From Synanceia verrucosa (Eukaryota > Chordata > Actinopteri > Perciformes > Synanceiidae): DNA of 64,000 bases. Where the stretch lies: assembly GCA_029721515.1 (NCBI GenBank), contig CM056550.1:11887431-11951430 (forward strand), read 5' to 3'. A program made the position numbers and the translations under genes. Positions 12,231-24,392 of the stretch are shown piece by piece. The notes below the pieces were generated by a model, which saw only the letters and a program-made list of their open reading frames with translations, did no database searches and was not told the DNA's origin. The first letter of the stretch is position 1. Each line of letters begins with the position of its first letter.

Positions 12231-13480
12231 TGCAGAAGAAGTCAAACTGCGTTGCTTGCGCTGAATAATCAGCAAAAGAAACCCTGTGTGCAATGTGCAT
12301 TGAGTTCTGACTTTTCATAGCCCTGCTTATCAAAAGCACCTTGTGCTGAGTGGAGCTAAAATTACAGAGATTGATGCGTGTTAAAAATTCTACGTGTAGC
12401 TAACATTTATTTAGTGAATCCTGAAGCTCACTTCAGTTGCACCAGGCAACCTTGAAGGTTCCAAACTCTGTTAGCCAGTGAACTTGACATCTTCAAGTCA
12501 GTCTGATAGCAAGATATTTGTGTGTCTATTGGGCATTGTGTTGTGTAAGGTGTATGGTGTTGTTCCATATTTGTTTTTTTCGTGATATTGTCTTTTTATA
12601 TTTTCATGTTGTATTGCTTATTATTGTTATTCTTATTCCGACATTCCAGACCTGCAGAGAGGCATTCTTAGGAAGAGGCTTTGAAGCGGAGGTGGCCTTC
12701 CCAGGAAACAGACCCTTAGGCCAGATGACCCCTGGAGTTTAGGGGTTCAGGCTTCAGTACAGCTGCCCCCCAACAGCTGAGCTGGTGAGGACGCATGTGA
12801 AACGTGAGGATCCTGCCTTGTCTGTTCACATAAATGCACATGCATACAGACACATAATCACAGCTTTACCTGGACCCTCACGCACACTGTCTGCTGCTTC
12901 TGCACTCATTATAATTATTCTCAGTATCTTCTAACATTGTCACACACATTATTCAGTGTTTTATTTTAACTGTCATAGTTTATTTTTATCCTGCTATATT
13001 CCTGCTATATTCATCCATGTACTGTACATGCATCACACTCCCCTTTTTTTATTCACAGTATTTTTTTCAACTGTCGTTGTTGTTCATTTACTACTACTGT
13101 AATACAGTGTTGTTGTGCTATTTATTCAAATCATACACATATCCCATCATTGTAAAGATGGACATTGCATTTATGCCACTCTTTTTTTCATATTTCTAGC
13201 GTAACACTACATGTGCCTGGGAATTTTTTGTTCATTTTTCTCTAGGTTCTATGTTTTATTTGTTACTTCCTTTACTGTGAAGGAACAAGTGGCAAAATAA
13301 CAATTTGAATGTGTTGGATGTGACAAAGTACTTGAATTTTTAAAACTGTGAAAGAGGGTGTATAAATAAAAGTTTGTTTTATTTTGCACAATGTATTTAT
13401 TTTCAAACACAAACAGGTGAACAACTGAAAAGGAAATTCTAAACAAAATAAAATGTAACAACTATTTACAGTACAATCAA
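12231..13480. other. Left-arm-only segment
   Basis: The right arm passes directly from the sequence matching 12230 to that matching about 13481, so these 1.25 kb are an insertion on the left or a deletion on the right. A short GC-richer block lies at 12650-12790; the rest is T-rich. No domain was recognised. Confidence 0.6.
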
Positions 13481-13503
13481 ACAATGACATGCTACATTAG
13501 TCT

Positions 13504-13755
13504 GTGGACACTGTGGAAACCAGTGTACTGAGCCATACTGAAAGAGCACAAACTGGCGATAAGCTGGATGTCTGTTTTGTGTTTGCTCCACTCCAGGCTC
13601 TTGTTCATCTTCCACTGTAAAGATGTCATTCCAGGCAGCCCTTCATCTGATATGTATAGCTCCATGTGGGCCACGTTTACCCACAGCACAGTCTCTCCAG
13701 GTCAGTGTGTGGGGGCTCAAACTCAGAAGAGGTGGAGGTAGTGTCCGGAACAGGA
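13504..13755 (-). other. Left-arm-only segment with coding-like frame
   Basis: This is absent from the right arm, which joins the two flanks near 24352. On the minus strand, 13492-13689 gives a 65-codon open frame including WVNVAHMELYISDEGLPG. The sequence is GC-richer than its surroundings and might be a retrocopied exon. No family was recognised. Confidence 0.3.
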
Positions 13756-14212
13756 AATTACTGATGAAATCACATAAGTGTTATGTTTCAAATGTAATTT
13801 TTTTTTTATGTTCATTAAGCATCAGAATCATATTGAACTTCATTGCCAAGGACATATAGAATTTGTCTTGGCTTTTAGTAGTAGCAGTAGTAATTCTAAA
13901 TGCCAGTGACAGTAACAGACTCGCATAGAGCATTTTAGTAATAAATGTATGAATAATTCTCCATATAGAATCATAATAATACATAAACATAAAAATCATA
14001 AAACAATAACAGTAGAGGAAACAATACAATGTGAAGAAACTGTTCAGAATGAATAGTAATACTTTACCTGACAGACTGAACTATATATTCATACAAATTG
14101 TGCAAGGTTGACATTCAGGCAATGCGGCACATGTTCACTGTGAAATTAGCCATCATAACATTTTATTTATCTGTTTCAAGGCTCTACACTCAGCTGACAA
14201 GTATGTTATGGG

Positions 14213-14380
14213 TAGTGATGGGCAAATGAAGCTTCATGAAGCACTTGTGATATTTTTTGAGTGAAGGCAAGTGTAATGAAAATTGCATTACACTTGTGTT
14301 TTTCTTTAAACCAAGAGCGCCATCTAGAGGACTCAAAAAATATCACAAGTGCTTCAGGAAGCTTCATATGCCCATCACTA
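14213..14380. mobile_element. hAT MITE with 8-bp target duplication (left arm)
   Basis: This is a 168-base element with long terminal inverted repeats: TAGTGATGGGCAAATGAAGC at the start and GCCCATCACTA at the end. Flanking 8-base direct repeats GTTATGGG lie at 14205-14212 and 14381-14388. Target length and ends fit the hAT superfamily. It has no coding capacity. Confidence 0.88.
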
Positions 14381-14829
14381 GTTATGGGTCTTTCTCTTTT
14401 TTTTTTTTGAAACAGGGCAGCTGAAGTGTGCTTTGTCATTATTTAACTGACTTTTCAAAGGTAATTTATACGCAGAAGTGTTTTGAAAAGCTTGTCATTT
14501 TATATTTTTAAACCTTGTCAGATGTGAGTCGCTGGGTTTTATCCTTTTTCTTGTCAGTTGTTCAAAACTGTAAACACTAGTAAATGCTTCTTATTTTCAA
14601 CTATGACTTTGACTATGATTTGTGTGAATATCATTGGTAGTTTTAAGATTAAAATTGCAAACAAACACACCTATCCCACATTCATGTTGGAAACAAACAC
14701 ATATAGGAATGCACTACGTGCATACCCTAGAAGATTAAATCAGACTTCAGGGCTTTTATTTTGAAAGGACAGCCATAACCACAGCTTCCTGTGAGGAAAC
14801 ACACTGGAGTTTTCAAGCCCCAAAAGAAG

Positions 14830-15115
14830 AAGAGGACATGATGTCACCTGAACGAACATTCAACGACGGCTCCATGCTATTCCTTTCAACAACACAACTT
14901 TCCGATGGAACTTCCGATGCATCGTTCCAACTACGCTTTTGGGAAACACTTTAATCGTTCAACGATGCATCGGACTAAGTTAGCTGTAAACATCAAAAGT
15001 TGCGTTGTTCGGACGATGCTGTTGGGAAACACCTGCGTCGTAGATCCATCGTTCAAACGTAGGAAGTAACTAAGTTAGCAACGAATGTTTTGGGAAACGC
15101 ACCCCAGTCATGGTT
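14830..15115. mobile_element. MITE-like dispersed repeat
   Basis: Repeated phrases of the type TTTTGGGAAAC occur with ACGATGCATCG motifs in both orientations, ending GGGAAACGCACCCC. I recall this text from a common fish non-autonomous DNA transposon but am unsure of the superfamily. Confidence 0.45.
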
Positions 15116-15138
15116 GACTCAGTGTGTGCTGTTTGCCT

Positions 15139-16023
15139 TACCTTCACAAGGGTACTCATATACTGAAGATATCTTTTTTAAGCTGTCATTTGCATAATCG
15201 CTCAGAGTACAGCGTGGCAGAAGGGTTTCACATTTATGTTCCTTCTTGGTGGCACTTTCCAAGAAGCAACTCTGGCTTGTAGCCAACTGCATGGAGCTTC
15301 TCAAGCTGCAATGACAAACAAATCCAAAGCAAATTCAGCATATGTGTGATTATATTTGTTGTGAGAGGAACTGTTCATTCCGTTGTAGCAAAAAACAGTA
15401 CATAAATTAATGTTGGAGCAGCGAGCAGTCAGTCATTATTGATAACCTAAACATTAAGTTATCAATTTTAACATCTTTCAGTTTGTAAGCAGAACCTCTG
15501 TCTCTGACTGAGTAGATGAATGATGTTATCCTGTTGGTAAGATGAAATATGTAATCAATAATATCTGTATTTACGATCAACTCAAAGCACTCTGAACCTC
15601 ACTTTCCAGTTTGGCTACTGAACATAAACTACAGGAAACATGTTATCACTTCTTTTTATGCCTTCATTGATAGGACAGCTGACACAGTGAGCAGGAAACA
15701 TGATGTAAGAGGTGGTGTTGAGAAGTTGAGGGGAGACATGCAGGAAACAACCTGAGGACGAAACCACAGCTGCTGCAACTGAACCCCAATGGTATATGTT
15801 TAACTGAGCACCACAAAAATTAGTTTAAAGAGTTAAAAAATAGGTAAAACAACAATTACCAAGACAACGGCTTCATCCTTTAAGGAAGCAATGTTGTGGT
15901 TCTTCCTATGGCCAGTTACCCACTCCTCACGCTTCTCATCAAATTTCTGGAGCCACCTTTTAAGGCGTTGTTTGACAGGCTGCTGCTCCTTGCAGATTTT
16001 CTGGGCACTGAACAAAACGCCCT
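15139..16023 (-). other. Two candidate exons of an unrecognised minus-strand gene
   Basis: On the minus strand, 16023-15860 follows a TTCTTCCAG acceptor. It is open in phase 0 (FSAQKICKEQQPVKQRLKRW, later FDEKREEWVTGHRKN) and ends at a GTAATT donor. The next candidate exon, 15306-15139, follows a pyrimidine tract and CATTGCAG and ends at GTAAGG. Joined in phase 0 it reads LEKLHAVGYKPELLLGK and stops within the exon; another phase is open throughout but does not fit the splice. A GTAAGT donor near 16741 could end a 5' exon. Further 3' exons would fall at the inner edge of the left arm, so the gene may be truncated. Function is unknown. Confidence 0.35.
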
Positions 16024-16107
16024 GGAAGAAGGGGCAAATCTTTTTTGTAGACCCCCCCCATAGTAAAAAAAAAAAAAAAAAAACACCCTCCAAAAAAATC
16101 AAGAAAA

Positions 16108-16250
16108 ACAATTCACAGAGAAAAAAACAAATAAAAAATGGAAAAAAACACTACAATAACAGGTGGACAACAAGATAGAAACAATTCACAGAGAAAAAAA
16201 CAAATAAAAAATGGTGGACAAATAGATAGATAGATAGATAGATAGATAGA
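16108..16250. repeat. Local duplication and (GATA)n microsatellite
   Basis: A block beginning AACAATTCACAGAG is present at 16108-16142 and again at 16181-16215. It is followed by about eight GATA units up to 16250. Confidence 0.85.
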
Positions 16251-17388
16251 GAATGGCTCTTAAAAGTGCCTTTGGTTTGTTGCTGCTACGTAAAAGACAA
16301 TGGGTGGGTATATGGGAAGTGAACTGTAAGAAACGGGGTCTGTAGGGAGAAGAGAAAAAGCAATTTGTTGGAGAGCATGTCAGTAAATTGTAAATACTGG
16401 GACAGTAAATATTATTTTAACGAATATGTTACTACTGTTGATTGTGCTTGGGCTAAAGTGAAAGACAGAAAGAATTTCACACACTCATATACAACTGAAG
16501 GATATAATAACGACAAAACTTTAACGCAAACATAAATGTTAGCTTATTGAGAATGGTAAATTAGGTTAGCCGAGCAGCTAACGAGTACAGGGTGCCTTGG
16601 GGACGTGAAAATAGCGATTAGTCATTGCAAAAGAGTCCAGGTTTAATTTATGACCGCACAGTGACAGCTATACGAGTCTCACACTTCATGAAGTATGACT
16701 TTTTAGAGAAATATGCAGCGCAGCATGCTAACTCCACTTACCGGGACAACAACTTGGCACAATGACGATTTCCGGCTGAAAAAATGCAGTTCAGTTGGAG
16801 CGCATTGCTTTCTGGGATGTGACTGGCGTCGTTATCGTGGCAACTGCCAGGGAGAACGACGGGTAATGTCCGGTTGAATCATAGGTGAATTAAAAAATAA
16901 AAAAAGGACAGTCTGACTCTCCAAGCCCCAAATGTCTTACAAAGGAAAAGGGAAACATTTAGAGGTGGGACCAGAATCCAGCTTTTCAACACCCATGTTA
17001 ATTCGGATGATAACAATAATTCTATAATTATTGTTTAATTATGTCTCTGGGAAGCCTACTGTTTTCTCCTTACGGCGCTGCAAGCGTACAAATGAAAACG
17101 CTGCCAAACTGCACCAGTTGCCGATGAATATGATGTAAAATATGAATTAAAAAAACTAAAGATAAACAATCCCGTTCTCCTGCTTGATTCTTTCCTATGG
17201 CTGGGGAAACGTGGCGCAGCCACGAAAAGCCTCCTCCAATTGAAATACATTAGTTTTGATATCGTGATCAATGACACGAAAATTTTTAAAAAATCGTGTT
17301 CCCAGACACGAATCAATAGATTCATAAATCGTGATAATACCACGAAATTTCGTGACACTGGGTTGATTATCAAGTTATTATTAACCAA
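16251..17388. other. Intergenic, putative promoter side of minus gene
   Basis: CpG content rises at 16560-16870, where the candidate first donor of the minus-strand gene lies (about 16741). The long open frame at 17056-17439 on the minus strand has no domain, and part of it lies in an LTR remnant. The palindromic CGTGG and CCACG text near 17210-17350 is unexplained. Confidence 0.3.
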
Positions 17389-17760
17389 GGTAACCAAGGT
17401 CAGAGGAGTCTGCCAGCGTTGGCCCTTTGATAAGGCCAATGGCTGAGCGTCAGCAAGACAACAGGCGCCACTGTTAGTTCAGAGCTAAGAATGAGCATGC
17501 CCTGACTGTAACGCTACTCAAGAGTAATGTAAGGTAATATACTTGTACTTGACTGGGTGTTAGTTTATAAGGCTGAGCACCATAGGGAAAGGTAGGAATA
17601 TGTGGTGGACTCTGGCAGCTGTACGGTTGTCCACGACAAAGTTCATATTCCTCCTGATATATCAGAATCTTCAATAAATGTTACTTCTTTAATCAACTGC
17701 AGAAGGCTCCTGGGTGCATCCATTCTTTCCTCATTGACTGTTCAATATTTTACACAACAG
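17389..17760 (+). mobile_element. LTR of an ancient retroelement (copy 1)
   Basis: A TATAAGG box at 17567 is followed by AATAAATG at 17674 and then by TTTTGGCGTCACGAACAGG at 17761. The last resembles the primer-binding site after a retroviral or gypsy-type 5' LTR. The same LTR text recurs at 46947. Sequence after 17780 looks like an untranslated leader; no gag, pol or env frame remains. Family assignment is not possible from this remnant. Confidence 0.55.
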
Positions 17761-18300
17761 TTTTGGCGTCACGAACAGGATTTCAACAGAACAAAGACTG
17801 GTAAGTGCAATTTTTTATGTCTGTGTTTGACGAAATCAAAAGAAATGTATGGAAAATGTTGAAAGTCAATAGAGTGTATTTTTATTGATAATAATAATTG
17901 GTATAAAGAAGAGCAGAGTGGTCAAGGGAGTGTAGTTTTATGTGGTGTTTTTCTTTTCTGTTGTGTGGCATATTGATGCTGTTGCCGGGGGGTGAGCTAG
18001 TTTAGGCCGTGCTTGACACAGGCAGACCTACGTGAGGCTTGAACCAGAGGGAAGACGTTCCCGGGGTAGGGCCCTGGAGGCCATTTTCAGTCAAGCCAAG
18101 AACGGGGGGGTCGGCTGCTCAGGGCCCCTGTGTGGACCCCCTATGGATGTTGTCCTTGGGGGTCATAAGACTGCTATGAGTTACATAGCAGTGCTGACAG
18201 AGTTGCTGTCAGTGTGATTTCTGACCACTGCTGCTGGAAATTTTAATTGGAGACCTTTGGGGCAGAAGTAACATCCATAATGAAGACTTTTCGTTGCCAG
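17761..18300 (+). mobile_element. Retroelement leader remnant
   Basis: This is G-rich non-coding sequence following the primer-site-like segment. It has a GGTAAGTGC donor-like site at about 17800. There is a 61-codon open frame at 18032-18217 without recognisable motifs. It is absent from copy 2 at 46947. Confidence 0.35.
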
Positions 18301-18310
18301 GACCCAACAC

Positions 18311-18453
18311 CATTTACAAAAGTGAATCAGCTAACTGAAAAACACACTTCAATTAAAATCTGCCTGTTTATAATTAAACAGGCAGATTTTAATTAAACAG
18401 GCAGATTTTAATTGAAGTGTGTTTTTCAGTTAGCTGATTCACCTTTGTAAATG
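18311..18453. repeat. 59-bp-arm hairpin
   Basis: Bases 18311-18369 and 18395-18453 are reverse complements with a single mismatch, separated by 25 bases. A third partial copy of the arm (AAACAGGCAGATTTTAATT) forms part of the loop. Sequence from 18430 to 18970 continues as a repeat shared with 47575-48125. Confidence 0.9.
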
Positions 18454-18970
18454 CAGATATTACTTTGTGTTTTAATGCTCCTGTTTTGAACATGGCAGTT
18501 TATGGAGTTCATTGTCATATTTTTGCTCTTTTACAGTTCCACCATCGGTGAGGTGGCTGTAACGGTTCTTGACTTCAGCTCTATTTTAATATAGTTCATG
18601 CTTTGATGCTTTCTTTTGATATGAAATAAGACTGTGGTTGCAGTGTACACGGATGTGCAACAATGTGTCGAAAGCAAAATGAATAGTTCTTATTTCAGTA
18701 TTTATTAAGTTCTGTACTTTCTGGGCCACAGGCTGGTTATTCATAAAAAGGAAGAATATTAAGATTAAATTCAGTGCATTGATAAAATTCAAATTAGATG
18801 ATTATTACACAATTATGTATCATTGATACGTAGAATTAAATTCATTTTTATTAATATTATTTAAACATTAAAAATCAACTTAATATTTTTGTTTAGGTTA
18901 TAATTCATTCTGTACCGTTTTCTATTTGAATCTACTCATATTACATGGATAACTATTAAGGGCCTCATTT
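18454..18970. repeat. Dispersed AT-rich repeat, shares end with 47.2-48.1 kb
   Basis: It is near-identical over most of its length to 47590-48125, and both copies stop at the same ACTATTAAG end. The common end suggests a mobile unit rather than a random duplication. Confidence 0.65.
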
Positions 18971-20451
18971 GATTAATATTTACTTAATACCAAACCTTGT
19001 GAAACTTAATACACAATATTGCTTCTAATCTGTTCCCTCATTAGATATGGTGTATCTTTTCATACAGTGTGTAGATGGTGATGAGGATTTAAAAAAGGTG
19101 ATTGATTAGGGTGTGTTGCTTGCTGAAGTGAAACATCTTCTGATATATTTGGTTCATGGTGTTATATTTATTATTACTGATGATCTGATGTGCATGGACT
19201 AATAACAGTAAAGTTAACATTTTGAGTCCCACAACAGTCCAGTTTTAATTGTGCTATGTACAGTGTATGTGTAAAGGAATTCATTGTATTTTTTCTTAAA
19301 TAGGTTGCACGTGCACGTGCCCATGCACGTGTCTCGGTGAAAAGAAATGCTGCTGGGCAAACCAATAGCCAACCTACTGGCTGGCAGAAAATTTTTTTTT
19401 TTTACATAAAACTATGAATTTTAGAGGGCTAACTTACACCTCAGACTCTCTACCCCTCTCTCTCTCTCTCCACAGATAACATATATCAACATATCATTCA
19501 CTGTGACACTATTGATTACAGCAAGTCACTTTTTCAGCAGATCACTTGTCACTTGTAACCTCCAAGCAGCATATTGTGTTCTTAAAATGTTCTTGTATAT
19601 TGTTTATGTTGTTGGTTTTGCACTATATTGCATTTTTCACTATGGAGCTTTGTATATCCATAACAATCCCCTCTCCAAATCAAAAACAGTGTATAATATG
19701 GGATTTTGGACACGAGCCATGTTTTGGATTCTCTACCGCTGAGTTTGTACAGTCACGTGACAAATCTACAGCAAGCGAAGGAGGTTACAATTCAGTGAAA
19801 AAGGTGAAGAGAACCTGGTGTGCTTTGTGTTCATAATGCACAGATAAGACGAATATGGAGGTAGAATTGTCTCAAAAAGATTAATAAAAATAAAAGATGA
19901 TTATCTATAAATATACATACATTTATAAATATCCAAATACAAATATACAAATAAATAAAGTTGTATAAATACACATGTATTTGTAAATATATTTTCGAGA
20001 TTTGAAAATAAATATGCTTGACTTTGTATGTGGAGTCTGCATTTATGGATCTCTTTTTTGCTTTTCTCTCAATGACATAATTTTGAGACATTCCTACCAA
20101 ACATCATGATTCACAAATAAATACCACTGAATTTGAATACAAATACACCCTCCACTGAACAACCAGCAGATGGCAGTGTTGTGCAGCTAGCGCCACTCAC
20201 GGTTCTTGCTGTACAGTCATGGTACCAATTTCTGGCCCAGTGGGCAACACCAGGGTCTGTACCTCTGTAAACACCTTAAATATGAGCTTTTGGTCTCAAT
20301 GGATAGTTTAAATAATGTTTTAATACATCAGGATGTTCACTGACTGAATTATGGTACAATATATGATGAAAATAACACATGTGGGGCGTGGCTACCTTGT
20401 GATTGACAGGTTTTGAGATAATTCTATCTCCATAGGTGAACCATACTGAGA
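18971..20451. other. Intergenic, low-complexity and repeat fragments
   Basis: It contains CACGTGCACGTG-like alternating sequence at 19308-19330, a short (TC)n run at 19460, AT-rich ATAAATAC repeats at 19905-20000, and a block at 19741-19832 that recurs inverted at 60085-60185. A GGGCGTGG repeat box lies just before the gap. No gene is supported. Confidence 0.4.
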
Positions 20452-20951
20452 NNNNNNNNNNNNNNNNNNNNNNNNNNNNNNNNNNNNNNNNNNNNNNNNN
20501 NNNNNNNNNNNNNNNNNNNNNNNNNNNNNNNNNNNNNNNNNNNNNNNNNNNNNNNNNNNNNNNNNNNNNNNNNNNNNNNNNNNNNNNNNNNNNNNNNNNN
20601 NNNNNNNNNNNNNNNNNNNNNNNNNNNNNNNNNNNNNNNNNNNNNNNNNNNNNNNNNNNNNNNNNNNNNNNNNNNNNNNNNNNNNNNNNNNNNNNNNNNN
20701 NNNNNNNNNNNNNNNNNNNNNNNNNNNNNNNNNNNNNNNNNNNNNNNNNNNNNNNNNNNNNNNNNNNNNNNNNNNNNNNNNNNNNNNNNNNNNNNNNNNN
20801 NNNNNNNNNNNNNNNNNNNNNNNNNNNNNNNNNNNNNNNNNNNNNNNNNNNNNNNNNNNNNNNNNNNNNNNNNNNNNNNNNNNNNNNNNNNNNNNNNNNN
20901 NNNNNNNNNNNNNNNNNNNNNNNNNNNNNNNNNNNNNNNNNNNNNNNNNNN
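20452..20951. other. Assembly gap (500 N)
   Basis: Exactly 500 undetermined bases lie here. The gap falls in the spacer between the arms of the giant inverted repeat. A round length of 500 usually means an estimated gap. Confidence 0.99.
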
Positions 20952-23218
20952 CTACACACTTAGAGTGGAGGACAGCTTCTGAATCGTCTGAAAAAACATG
21001 CTTAAATCACGATTGTGAGGTCTACATACACCCCACCGACATAATTTTTAGAGAGAAAGGTTGGAAATTTCATCACGGTCGTAACGACGTGTCTCTGGTG
21101 TCTGTGAGATTTAGAGTTTTGGCTCCAGACCCTTAAGGCATCGCCGTAGAGCCTGACGGGGAGCCTCTCCGTTCTCTCCGGCTGCAGGAATTTTTTTTTA
21201 ACTGTCCATCAATCCGTCAAGGGAAGACGGAGACGACAAGCGCTGTGATTGGTCCTCTAGTTACACCCCTGCCGTAAAATGCAGCCCCTCTCTCTACACA
21301 GAAACAGACAGACAGGTCGCCTCCGCAGCAGCGCGGACAGGACAGGAACTAAAGTATTGATTAGCCTTGTGAAAGGCAGGTCAAATACATTCAACTTGCT
21401 CAAAAAATCCATTTAGTTCATTTAGTAATTATGGCTGGGGTATATTTCCGCAGAACATACCGTAAGGTGTTGGTTTGTATTCGCTATTATCCAATTTTAT
21501 GATGAGAAAAAAGAGGAAGACAATTGAATCATAAATCAATTAAATCAAAAAATAGTGTTTTCCCTTGCTTTTATCTGCGATATTCAGGTGAATTGCTTCA
21601 CTTTCCGAGGCGGTCCAATCCAAATTTTCAGAGAAAAATCCTGAAAAAGCAGAGAAACCTCTTGTGTTTAACCTGCCGCTGTCAACCTTCTGAGTGGGTT
21701 AGAGACATAAAATTTACACCGCTGCGATTGTCGCGAGCTCCTGCCACTTCTCATCCAAACCCCAAAGCCGTACTCCTAACGGTTTTTGAGTTATTCAGAG
21801 GAGTTCAACAGGTCCAACTCAGCTTGAAATCAGTGGCAGACAGTGAGAGCCAGTGTGGGAGACAGAGCAGGGGCGTGCCTAGACTTTTTCATAGGGGTGC
21901 CCCACGGGGTGTCGAAGCCATGCAGGGGTGGAGATGAATTAGATGATGTGCATGCACCTCCATGAATATAGCATCATTCACATCCAAAAATCTAAGCTCT
22001 ACTCTTTATAGTTTTTTTTAACAAGAAGTAATTTGACAGGTCAGCTTATAATCAGTGGCAGAGTGTGAATGGATGTTGCTGCGTGTCAGGTGGGGGATCC
22101 ACATAGGATTAACTGCTCTGAATCAGACTCATTTTTCAAAATAAAAGCCCCAAACTCCAGAGGGGCAACTTTCCTCATAAGGAAGCTGTGGCTATGACTG
22201 TCCTTTCAAAATAAAAGCCCTGAACTCTGATTTAATCTTCACAGGAAACAAAGTCAGGCACGCACGCAGTGCATGCTTCAGTGTGTTTGTTGGCATGAAT
22301 CTGGGACAGGCACACATTTTCAACATTCAACTTTTGAATAAAATTCACACATTTTTAACATTCAACTGTTAAATTAAATTCAAACATTTTCAGCATTCAA
22401 CATTTAAATTAAATTCAAATATTTTCAACATTTAACTTTTAAATTTAAATTCATAAATTATACATTCATAATTTTTCAACATTCATTCCACTTAACCTTC
22501 ATACTACTACATTAAACTCAGCATTAGCAGTTTGGCTTAGGCTTTTGTTTTCAACATTTCAATTCATACAATTCATTCTCATTCAAACATTCAACCCAAC
22601 ATTAGCAGATTGTCTTCAGCTCAGCAGCATTCAGCTGTCATAAAAATAACCTCATAATCTCTGAGTTATTAACGATAATTAAAAAAAAAATTCCATTGAA
22701 AATGAATGAGGAAAACTTCAAATTTCAAACATTTTCAACCTCGAACAAACCTTCATAACTCCTTCATACTTTGACTTAGAAACTCCATTCAACTTTCAAA
22801 ACACAGTACATTTTCCTGGCAACATATTCGTAAATCATCTTCAGTTAAAAAACGTATGGTTCAGTCAGCATTTCACTATATTTCAGACCATGAAATCTTC
22901 AAAAATCAGAGTTTAACATGGGTTTAACATGGGTGACTCAGCCCCAAACTCCAGAGGGTTAAGTGTTTCCCCACAGAAAGCTGTGGCTATGACTGTCCTT
23001 TCAAAATAAAAGCCCCGAACTCTGATTTAGTCTTGACTCTTGGACAGGCACACATTTAACGTGTCTGGTAGACACACCAGAGGCGTGTCTACACTTTTTC
23101 ATAGGGATGGCCCTGGCCCAAGGGGGGCTCAAGTCATGCAGGGGTGGCCAGCAGAATTACGTGATATGCATGCACCTCCGTCAACATAGCATCACTGTGT
23201 GATTGATGACATTATCAA

Positions 23219-23252
<34 letters not shown>

Positions 23253-23289
23253 GATTAACTGCTCTGAATCACACTCGTTTTTCAAAATA
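20952..23289. mobile_element. Fold-back family derivative with an internal insertion
   Basis: It begins inside the family's CTACACACTTAGAGTGGAG-type text directly after the gap. At about 21138 it is interrupted by roughly 480 bases of other sequence and resumes near 21620 (GCAGAGAAACCTC at 21650). It contains the CAGGGGCGTG terminus at 21869. A degenerate tandem array of about 40-base ATTCAAC/TTTTCAAC units covers 22310-22490, and a (CA)n tract covers 23218-23248. No transposase frame was found. Confidence 0.55.
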
Positions 23290-23744
23290 AAAGCCCCAAA
23301 CTCCAGAGGGATAACTGTTTCCTCACAGGAAGCTGTGTTTATGACTGTCCTTTCAAAATAAAAGCCCTGAAGTCTGATTTAATCTTCTAGGGAAAGAAGG
23401 TCAAGTATGCACGTAGTGCATTCCTATATGTGTTTGTTTCCAGCATGAATGTGGGACAGGTGTGTTTGCAATTTTAATGTTAAAACTACCAATGATATTC
23501 ACACAAATCATAGTCAAAGTCATAGTTGAAAATAAGCATTTACTAGTGTTTACAGTTTTGAACAACTGACAAGAAAAAGGATAAAACCCAGCGACTCACA
23601 TCTGACAAGGCTTAAAAATATAAAATGACAAGCTTTTCAAAACACTTCTGCGTATAAATTACCTTTGAAAAGTCAGTTAAGTAATGACAAAGCACACTTC
23701 AGCTGCCCTGTTTCAAAAAAAAGAGAAAAAGAAAAACCCATAAC

Positions 23745-23912
23745 TAGTGATGGGCAAATTAAGCTTCCTGAAGCACTTGTGATATTTTTTGAGTCCTCTA
23801 GATGGCGCTCTTGGTTTAAAGAAAAACACAAGTGTAATGCAATTTTCATTACACTTGCCTTCACTCAAAAAATATCACAAGTGCTTCATGAAGCTTCATT
23901 TGCCCATCACTA
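23745..23912. mobile_element. hAT MITE, right-arm copy
   Basis: The same 168-base element lies in the same site, with the target duplication CCCATAAC at 23737-23744 and 23913-23920. It is the orthologous insertion of 14213-14380, so it was present before the arms were duplicated. Confidence 0.88.
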
Positions 23913-24392
23913 CCCATAACATACTTGTCAGCTGAGTGTAGAGCCTTGAAACAGATAAATAAAATGTTATGATGGCTAATTTCACAGTGAACATGTGCCG
24001 CATTGCCTGAATGTCAACCTTGCACAATTTGTATGAATATATAGTTCAGTCTGTCAGGGAAAGTATTACTATTCATTCTGAACAGTTTCTTCACACTGTA
24101 TTGTTTCCTCTACTGTTATTGTTGTATTATTATGATTCTATATGGAGAATTATTCATACATTTATTACTAAAATGCTCTATGCGAGTCTGTTACTGTCAC
24201 TGGCATTTAGAATTACTACTACTACTACTAAAAGCCAAGACAAATTCTATATGTCCTTGGCAATGAAGTTCAATATGATTCTGATGCTTATTGAACATCA
24301 AAAAAAATTACATTTTTTATTTAACATAACACTTCTGTTGTTTCATCAGTAATTTCAGACTAATGTAGCATGTCATTGTTTGATCACTGTAG

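Larger units (their letters stand above)
1..14815 (+). repeat. Left arm of giant inverted repeat
   Basis: This arm reads as the reverse complement of 23290-36937. Matched anchors are 1 with 36937, 619 with 36319, 1064 with 35874, 2491 with 34450, 4796 with 32172, 6888 with 30067, 10409 with 28118, 10900 with 27631 and 14213 with 23912. The coordinate sum is constant for the first kilobase and then drifts by small indels; it jumps by about 1.6 kb across the fold-back element. In the roughly 220 bases after 10409 I count about five mismatches. The arm reaches the window edge, so its outer end is not visible. The inner end lies inside a dispersed repeat near 14815. Confidence 0.93.

Noticed and set aside
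17056..17439. 127-codon minus-strand frame starting MALSKGQRWQ
   Set aside because: The start resembles the OB-family MALSK by chance only. The rest has no similarity, and part lies in an LTR remnant.
20276..20963. Frames of 175-227 codons across the spacer
   Set aside because: They consist mostly of undetermined residues in the assembly gap.
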